Shown here piece by piece: positions 16,122 to 20,940 of a DNA stretch of 20,940 nt. The stretch's first letter is position 1; each line of letters opens with the position of its first letter. The DNA is from CAZOSF01 sp964582415 (lineage in GTDB: Bacteria > Bacteroidota > Bacteroidia > Flavobacteriales > Flavobacteriaceae). The stretch covers positions 1 to 20,940 of the forward strand of contig CAZOSF010000047.1 of the NCBI GenBank assembly GCA_964582415.1, read 5' to 3'. A program made the position numbers and the translations under genes. The notes beneath the pieces were generated by a model, which worked only from the letters and a program-made list of their open reading frames with translations, searched no databases and was not told the origin of the DNA.

Positions 16122-16168
16122 GCAAAGCAAATAAATATTTTTTGTTAAAATAAATATAAAGCACGCAT

Positions 16169-16194
16169 ATATGATAGTAATACTATTATATTTG
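16169..16194 (+). promoter_or_regulatory. Export operon promoter with TetR operator candidate
   Basis: TATATTTG at 16187-16194 matches the TANNTTTG -7 box and lies 17 nt before the TetR ATG. A 23-bp imperfect palindrome centred at 16180 (core ATAGTA, A, TACTAT at 16174-16186, then one mismatch and ATAT on each side) abuts and partly overlaps the box. Position and size fit a TetR dimer site that shuts off its own operon. No good -33 element is seen. Confidence 0.55.
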
Positions 16195-16211
16195 CGAATA
16201 AATATTTTAAC

Positions 16212-16892
16212 ATGAAGTTTTTGAATCAATTGGTGAAGGTCATGGTGCACGAGGGGCTCTATAAAAAGGACCCCGAAACTTCCGAGCTGGGACGAAAGAT
16301 AGTGGGAGAGGGGATTCTTCTCATAGACGAATTGGGATTTGAGCTATTTACCTTCAAAAAACTGGGCGAGCGCATCCAATCGAATGAGAGTTCCATCTAC
16401 CGCTATTTTGAAAACAAGCATATGTTGCTGTTGTATTTAGCTTCTTGGTATTGGGGATGGCTGGAGTATAAGTTGGTTTTTGAAACTACCAATATTTCAG
16501 ATAGGGAAGAAAAGCTTCGAAAGGCTATTGAGGTTTTTTCCTCCAATATTTTACAGGATACCAACTTTTCACATATTAACGAGGAGGTGCTTCATCGTAT
16601 CATTGTGAATGAATATTCCAAATCCTATCTGACCAAGGAAGTGGATACTGAAAACAAACAGGGTTTCTTCTCTGTTTATAAACGTTTGGTACTGCGTTTA
16701 AGTGAAATGATTTCCGAGGTTGCCCCGAACTATCCCTACTGCCTTAGTTTGGCCAGTACCGTGGTGGAAGGAACCTTGCATCAGCAGTTCCTAAAAGATC
16801 ATTTTCCAACCTTGACCGATTTTCAAGGGACGGATTCCTCAAAAGACTTTTTCTGCTCATTGGTATTTAACAGTTTGAAAACTACGCTATGA
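16212..16892 (+). CDS. TetR family transcriptional regulator, first gene of the export operon
   Basis: A 226-residue protein. The N-terminal helix-turn-helix spans about residues 28-75: GRKIVGEGILLIDELGFELFTFKKLGERIQSNESSIYRYFENKHMLL, with the recognition helix SNESSIYRYFENK typical of TetR proteins. The remaining ~150 residues are helical and should form the ligand and dimer domain; no ligand can be inferred. It overlaps the ABC transporter gene by 4 bp (ATGA), so regulator and transporter are translationally coupled. In most efflux systems the TetR gene is divergent from its target; here it leads the operon it probably represses, through the palindrome next to its promoter. The first ~25 residues are an extension before the usual TetR start. 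Confidence 0.85.
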   Translation: MKFLNQLVKVMVHEGLYKKDPETSELGRKIVGEGILLIDELGFELFTFKKLGERIQSNESSIYRYFENKHMLLLYLASWYWGWLEYKLVFETTNISDREEKLRKAIEVFSSNILQDTNFSHINEEVLHRIIVNEYSKSYLTKEVDTENKQGFFSVYKRLVLRLSEMISEVAPNYPYCLSLASTVVEGTLHQQFLKDHFPTLTDFQGTDSSKDFFCSLVFNSLKTTL

Positions 16893-18550
16893 ATTCAGCC
16901 TTCCTAATTGCCTGGAAACGATTGATTAACCTACTCAACATGGAACGAAAAGACGTTCTACAGGTGTTGTATTATGCCATCTTCGCGGGAGTGGTAAGCT
17001 TGTCCCTTCCCTTGGGAATTCAAGCCATCATCAACCTTATTCAAGGGGCACAAATCAGTACCTCTTGGATTGTCTTGGTGGTTCTGGTATCGCTGGGTGT
17101 CGTGTTTGTAGGTGTGCTTCAATTGTTTCAGTTCCGAATCATCGAAAATATCCAACAAAAATTATTTACTCGGGCCGCTTTCGATTTCACCTATCAGTTT
17201 CCGAAAATTAAAATGTCGGAATTGCATTCGTACTATCCACCAGAGTTGGCCAATAGATTTTTCGATATCCTGATTGTTCAGAAAGGAGTTTCCAAACTTA
17301 TGGTAGACCTTCCTGCGGCTTTGTTGCAAATTCTTTTAGGATTGGTACTGCTATCATTTTATCACCCGTTCTTTATTATCTATGGTTTGCTATTGTTGTT
17401 GCTCATATATATCCTTTTTAAATATTCTGCTCAAAAAGGGATTGAGACTAGCCTAGAGGAATCGAAGAACAAGTATCGGGTAGCCCATTGGATTCAGGAA
17501 GTTGCCAGATCTTTGGTGAGTTTTAAATTATCTGGAGCGACCCAACTGGCCATGGACAAGAATGACCGCCTGGTGAACGACTATATCGATGCACGTGAAG
17601 GACACTTTAAAATTTTGGTGTTTCAGTTTTCCAAAATGATTGTTTTCAAATTGTTAGTAACCTCTGGACTTTTGATAGTGGGTGGGTTATTGGTATTGAA
17701 TCAGCAAATGAACATCGGACAATTCGTTGCGGCTGAAATCATTATACTTCTGATAATCAGTTCAGTAGAAAAACTAATCCTTGGCTTGGAGTCGTTTTAT
17801 GATGTGCTAACCTCCTTGGAGAAATTAGGACAGGTTATCGATAAAGAACTTGAACCTCAAGAAGGGGAGCGTTTGGTTAAAAAGGAAGAAGGTATCCTTG
17901 TGGAATGGGATGAGGTCGTATATCAGGTGAACGGTACCTTATTGCTGGAAGACATTTCCTTGGAAATTGCCCCTAAAGATCGTCTTCTGGTTTTGGGGTC
18001 CAGTGGTTCCGGAAAAGGAATGCTTCTGCGATTGCTTGCCGGTGTTGAGGCTCCAACCCAAGGAACGATTTATGTGAATCGAAGAAACTTGTCCAGCATT
18101 TTCCTTAATTCCTACCGTGCTCAAATCGGTTTGTCCCTTTTGGAAGAGACACCATTTGAAGGAAGCTTAAGAGAAAACCTCACCTTCGGAAATACAGAGG
18201 CTACGGTGGAGGAGATTATGCAGGTCATTGACCTAATGGGATTGAACAATTTTGTGAAAAAGTTGAAGAATGGACTCGATACGAAGCTATATCCGGAAGG
18301 TAAGATGCTTTCCCATGTGGTTTCCCGGAAAATCATCTTGGCCAGGGCACTATTGAAAAAGCCCAAAATGCTATTGCTACAAGAACCTTTCGAGTTTTTC
18401 GATAAGGAAGAAATCACCAAACTTATCGATTATTTAACCGACCCAAAGCATCCCTGGAGCTTGGTTGTGGTAAGCAGCAATTCTTATTGGAAGGATAAAA
18501 TGAACCGAACCTTAGTGATGGAGAAGGGAAGAATCAAAACGATTAACTAG
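16889..18550 (+). CDS. ABC exporter (membrane and nucleotide-binding domains fused) with degenerate ATPase motifs
   Basis: A 553-residue inner-membrane protein. The N-terminal ~310 residues form an exporter-type transmembrane domain with six hydrophobic segments, for example VLYYAIFAGVVSLSLPLGI and FIIYGLLLLLLIYILF. The nucleotide-binding domain spans about 335-550. Its motifs are altered: the P-loop is GSSGSGKG (K376 kept, S/T replaced by G377), the Q-loop glutamine is L418 by alignment, and the signature LSGGQ reads LSHVV (474-478). Walker B is MLLLQEP (D replaced by Q498, E499 kept), and the H-loop histidine is N531. There is no N-terminal peptidase domain. The position before HlyD and TolC genes implies tripartite export across both membranes, as in type I secretion. 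Whether it hydrolyses ATP is doubtful. The cargo is unknown and no bacteriocin-like gene is visible. Confidence 0.85.
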   Translation: MNSAFLIAWKRLINLLNMERKDVLQVLYYAIFAGVVSLSLPLGIQAIINLIQGAQISTSWIVLVVLVSLGVVFVGVLQLFQFRIIENIQQKLFTRAAFDFTYQFPKIKMSELHSYYPPELANRFFDILIVQKGVSKLMVDLPAALLQILLGLVLLSFYHPFFIIYGLLLLLLIYILFKYSAQKGIETSLEESKNKYRVAHWIQEVARSLVSFKLSGATQLAMDKNDRLVNDYIDAREGHFKILVFQFSKMIVFKLLVTSGLLIVGGLLVLNQQMNIGQFVAAEIIILLIISSVEKLILGLESFYDVLTSLEKLGQVIDKELEPQEGERLVKKEEGILVEWDEVVYQVNGTLLLEDISLEIAPKDRLLVLGSSGSGKGMLLRLLAGVEAPTQGTIYVNRRNLSSIFLNSYRAQIGLSLLEETPFEGSLRENLTFGNTEATVEEIMQVIDLMGLNNFVKKLKNGLDTKLYPEGKMLSHVVSRKIILARALLKKPKMLLLQEPFEFFDKEEITKLIDYLTDPKHPWSLVVVSSNSYWKDKMNRTLVMEKGRIKTIN

Positions 18551-18559
18551 TAAGCGACT

Positions 18560-19882
18560 ATGAGAAAAACACCTTGGAATATTGATGATTTTGCATCGAG
18601 TAGGAAAGTATTTGAAAGAAGACATTTCAAATACTTCAATCGATTCCTTATGGCCTTTGCCATAATGTTTTTGATCATTCTATTCTTGCCTTGGACGCAG
18701 ACCATATCGGGACGTGGTTATCTTACCACCTTAAAGCCGGATCAGCGTCCCCAAACTATTCAATCGGTTATTCCTGGAAGGATAGAGCATTGGTATGTGA
18801 AGGAAGGGGATTTTGTTCGAAAGGGGGATACTATTTTGCGTATTTCTGAAATTAAAAGTGAATATTTCGATCCTTCTTTGTTGAACAGAACGGAGCAACA
18901 ATTGGATGCCAAAGAGCTTTCCGTGGTCTCTTACGAAGAGAAAATGAAAGCCCTGCAAACACAAATAGGTGCCTTAAACCAAGAGCAAGGCTTAAAATTG
19001 GAACAAGCTCAGAACAAACTTGCTCAGGCGAGGCTGAAAGTTGTGAGTGATAGTATCGATTGGGAGGCGGCCAAAACCAATTTGACCATTGCAGAAAGAC
19101 AGTACGACCGTACCAATACGTTGATGCAAGAAGGTTTGAAGTCCATGACCGATTTAGAGGCAAAAAAACTAAAACTGCAAGAAACGCAAGCTAAATTGAT
19201 TTCCCAGGAAAATAAATATTTGGCTTCGAAGAATGATGTATTGAACTGGCAGATGGAGTTGGGACGCATTCAGGCAGAATATGGCGATAAGATTTCGAAA
19301 GTTAGAAGCGATCGCTTTTCAGCACAATCGAGTCAGTTGGAAGCCAAAGCCCAGGTAGCTAAATTGGAAAACGATTTTTCGAACTATCAGATTCGAACCT
19401 CGATGCAGTTTGTATTGGCGCCTCAGGATGGCTATATCAACAAGGCAATTAAAGGGGGAATTGGTGAAGCGTTTAAGGAAGGCGAAGGTTTGGTGAGAAT
19501 CATGCCTGCCTTGCACGATTTAGCAGTGGAGACCTATGTAGACCCAATCGATTTGCCGTTGGTGCGAATGGGGGAGAAAGTGCGGATTCAGTTCGATGGT
19601 TGGCCCGCCATTGTATTCCGAGGCTGGCCGAACCTTTCTTATGGGACCTATGGGGGTATGGTGGTAGCCATTGAAAATTTCATCAGTGAGAATGGTAAAT
19701 ATCGAATTCTAATTGCTCCCGACCCGATGGATCACCCGTGGCCCACAGGGGTTCGCGTGGGATCGGGTGCCTTTACCTTGGCTTTATTGGAGGATGTTCC
19801 TATATGGTATGAACTATGGCGTCAGTTGAATGGATTCCCCCCAGACTATTACCAACCTCAAGTGGATGAAAAAAAGAAATAG
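18560..19882 (+). CDS. HlyD family periplasmic adaptor (membrane fusion protein)
   Basis: A 440-residue protein with a short cytoplasmic N-terminus and one membrane anchor (about residues 27-46, RFLMAFAIMFLIILFLPW). The first lipoyl half-motif is SVIPGRIEHWYVKEGDFVRKGD (69-90) and the second is VLAPQDGYINKAIKGG. Between them lies a long helical hairpin, rich in Q, A, K and L (about 125-275), which should reach the TolC tip. A beta-barrel domain follows (ETYVDPIDLPLVRMGEKVRIQFDGWPA). It bridges the ABC protein and the outer-membrane channel. It starts 9 bp after the ABC stop and ends 4 bp before the TolC start. A perfect 12-bp inverted repeat lies in codons 16-26. The adaptor motifs look intact, in contrast to the ATPase. 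Confidence 0.9.
   Translation: MRKTPWNIDDFASSRKVFERRHFKYFNRFLMAFAIMFLIILFLPWTQTISGRGYLTTLKPDQRPQTIQSVIPGRIEHWYVKEGDFVRKGDTILRISEIKSEYFDPSLLNRTEQQLDAKELSVVSYEEKMKALQTQIGALNQEQGLKLEQAQNKLAQARLKVVSDSIDWEAAKTNLTIAERQYDRTNTLMQEGLKSMTDLEAKKLKLQETQAKLISQENKYLASKNDVLNWQMELGRIQAEYGDKISKVRSDRFSAQSSQLEAKAQVAKLENDFSNYQIRTSMQFVLAPQDGYINKAIKGGIGEAFKEGEGLVRIMPALHDLAVETYVDPIDLPLVRMGEKVRIQFDGWPAIVFRGWPNLSYGTYGGMVVAIENFISENGKYRILIAPDPMDHPWPTGVRVGSGAFTLALLEDVPIWYELWRQLNGFPPDYYQPQVDEKKK
18606..18636 (+). repeat. Perfect 12-bp inverted repeat in the 5' coding region of the adaptor gene
   Basis: AAGTATTTGAAA (18606-18617) and TTTCAAATACTT (18625-18636) are exact reverse complements around a 7-nt loop. In mRNA they would form a hairpin starting 46 nt after the A of the start codon. 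No U-tract follows, so it is not a terminator. Confidence 0.8.
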
Positions 19883-19886
19883 TATT

Positions 19887-20940
19887 ATGCGTAATTGGTT
19901 TGTCATATTCTTTTTGTTTTCTGCTTCCATGTTGGCTCAAGAGCCAACTGAAGGGGTATTGTCCTTGGAAGAGTTTTTGGGGTGGGTGAAGCAAAATCAC
20001 CCCATTGCGAAACAGGCCGAGTTGCAATTAGCCAAGGGGGAAGCACAATTGCTGCAGGCAAGAGGGGCATTCGATCCTAAATTGGGTTTCAATTCACAGC
20101 GAAAAGACTTCAAGGATACGGAGTATTACGACAAGATGAAGGCCGTATTTAAGATTCCTACTTGGTATGGCATTGAACTCAAGGGGAGTTGGGAAAGCAA
20201 TTCTGGACTCTATTTGAATCCAGAAAACACGGTTCCAGAAGATGGATTGTATTCTGCAGGTATATCTGTTTCAGTATTGGAAGGTTTACTAATCGATGAT
20301 AGAAGGGCGGCGTTGCGCAAAGCAAAAAGTTATCGAGAGCAATCCCGAGCAGAACAGGAGCTTTTACTGAATCAAATTCTCTACGAAGCTTCCCTGGCCT
20401 ATTTTGCTTGGTGGCAGGCTGAAAGGGAGGTTAAGGTTCAGGAATCCTTTGTAGAAAATGCCCGTATTCGTTTTCAAGGGGTGCGTTCCGCTGTTATAGT
20501 GGGGGATACACCCGCCATTGATAGCACCGAAGCAAAGGTTACCCTGCAAAATAGATTATTGGATTTAGAGCAGGCACGCTTAAATCGTATCAAAATGGGG
20601 CTTCGCCTTTCCAACTTTCTATGGTTGGAAAACAATGTGCCCATCGAGCTTACAGAAACGGCTTCTCCAGAGGAACTTTCTTGGGAAACAGTTGATCGCT
20701 TATTGCTGGCCAGTTATTCGGGATTACAATCGGAATGGCTCGAGAACCATCCCAAAGTGGCGATCCTTGAGCAAAAAGTGGAACAGTTGCGAATTGATAG
20801 AAGATTAAAATTAAACGGACTGCTGCCTGAGGTGAATTTAGAATATTCGTTCTATTCCCAAACCCCGGATGCCTTGAACAGCTTCAATACCGCCAATTAT
20901 TTTGCTGGGTTACAAGTTAATTTGCCGCTGTTTCTTAGAA
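19887..20940 (+). CDS. TolC family outer-membrane channel protein (3' end off the window)
   Basis: The frame opens at the ATG at 19887, 4 bp after the adaptor stop, and runs off the window after 351 residues. A signal peptide is clear (MRNWFVIFFLFSASMLAQ). The mature part starts with VLSLEEFLGWVKQNHPIAKQAELQLAKGEAQLLQARGAFDPKL, the usual first helix pair of outer-membrane efflux proteins. Helical repeats follow (AEQELLLNQILYEASLAYFAW; TPAIDSTEAKVTLQNRLLDLEQARL), then the second structural repeat beginning at HPKVAILEQKVEQL. TolC-type trimers form the channel through the outer membrane and periplasm. Together with the adaptor and ABC protein this completes a tripartite exporter. About 100 or more C-terminal residues are outside the window. 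Confidence 0.9.
   Translation, partial: MRNWFVIFFLFSASMLAQEPTEGVLSLEEFLGWVKQNHPIAKQAELQLAKGEAQLLQARGAFDPKLGFNSQRKDFKDTEYYDKMKAVFKIPTWYGIELKGSWESNSGLYLNPENTVPEDGLYSAGISVSVLEGLLIDDRRAALRKAKSYREQSRAEQELLLNQILYEASLAYFAWWQAEREVKVQESFVENARIRFQGVRSAVIVGDTPAIDSTEAKVTLQNRLLDLEQARLNRIKMGLRLSNFLWLENNVPIELTETASPEELSWETVDRLLLASYSGLQSEWLENHPKVAILEQKVEQLRIDRRLKLNGLLPEVNLEYSFYSQTPDALNSFNTANYFAGLQVNLPLFLR
19931..19948 (+). repeat. Perfect 8-bp inverted repeat in the 5' coding region of the TolC gene
   Basis: GTTGGCTC (19931-19938) and GAGCCAAC (19941-19948) are exact reverse complements separated by AA. In RNA, 7 bp with a CAAG loop would form, starting 44 nt after the start codon, at the codons around the signal-peptide cleavage site. 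Confidence 0.7.

Noticed and set aside
16072..16164. Longer N-terminus for the MarR regulator (31 extra residues)
   Set aside because: The extension is hydrophobic, unlike MarR proteins, and would overlap the -7 box and the palindrome. The ATG at 16071 fits the family start.

Overview
The window reads as a draft or metagenome scaffold from a member of Flavobacteriia (Bacteroidota). The basis is the set of gene families and the Bacteroidota-type -7 boxes (TANNTTTG) seen upstream of several transcription units. Two runs of exactly 100 N are scaffold gaps of unknown size. Both fall inside fatty-acid oxidation genes. No rRNA, tRNA, CRISPR array, prophage or transposase was seen.

Left part (1-9986). 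A truncated secreted BNR/sortilin-type beta-propeller gene (minus) is divergent from a two-gene unit (plus) coding a von Willebrand A protein and a MoxR/magnesium-chelatase-like AAA+ ATPase. The ATPase gene overlaps, tail to tail, a TauE/SafE-type membrane permease (minus). The permease is preceded by its own candidate promoter and a roughly 80-nt, strongly structured leader ending in a U-tract. Upstream on the same strand is a tight four-gene unit: an exported propeller-like protein, an M28 peptidase, an M1 peptidase and a YdeI/OmpD-associated protein. A lone aldose 1-epimerase gene (plus) follows, lacking a normal start codon where its conserved N-terminus should begin.

Middle (9987-16071, minus). 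This is a beta-oxidation operon: MarR regulator, fused 3-hydroxyacyl-CoA dehydrogenase/enoyl-CoA hydratase, thiolase and acyl-CoA dehydrogenase. It ends at a hairpin shared with the convergent epimerase gene. A four-helix-bundle (S23/IVS-like) gene, with a 7-bp tandem repeat just upstream, sits between the dehydrogenase/hydratase gene and the thiolase gene and looks like an inserted cassette.

Right part (16169-20940, plus). Divergent from the MarR gene is a TetR-led export operon: TetR, ABC transporter, HlyD-type adaptor and TolC-type outer-membrane channel (cut by the window edge). The ABC protein keeps its transmembrane domain, but nearly every catalytic motif of its nucleotide-binding domain is altered. 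The shared promoter region holds two different palindromes, one near each promoter. The adaptor and channel genes each carry a perfect inverted repeat about 45 nt after the start codon.

The least ordinary items are the degenerate ABC exporter, the structured leader of the permease gene, and the four-helix-bundle cassette in the beta-oxidation operon.
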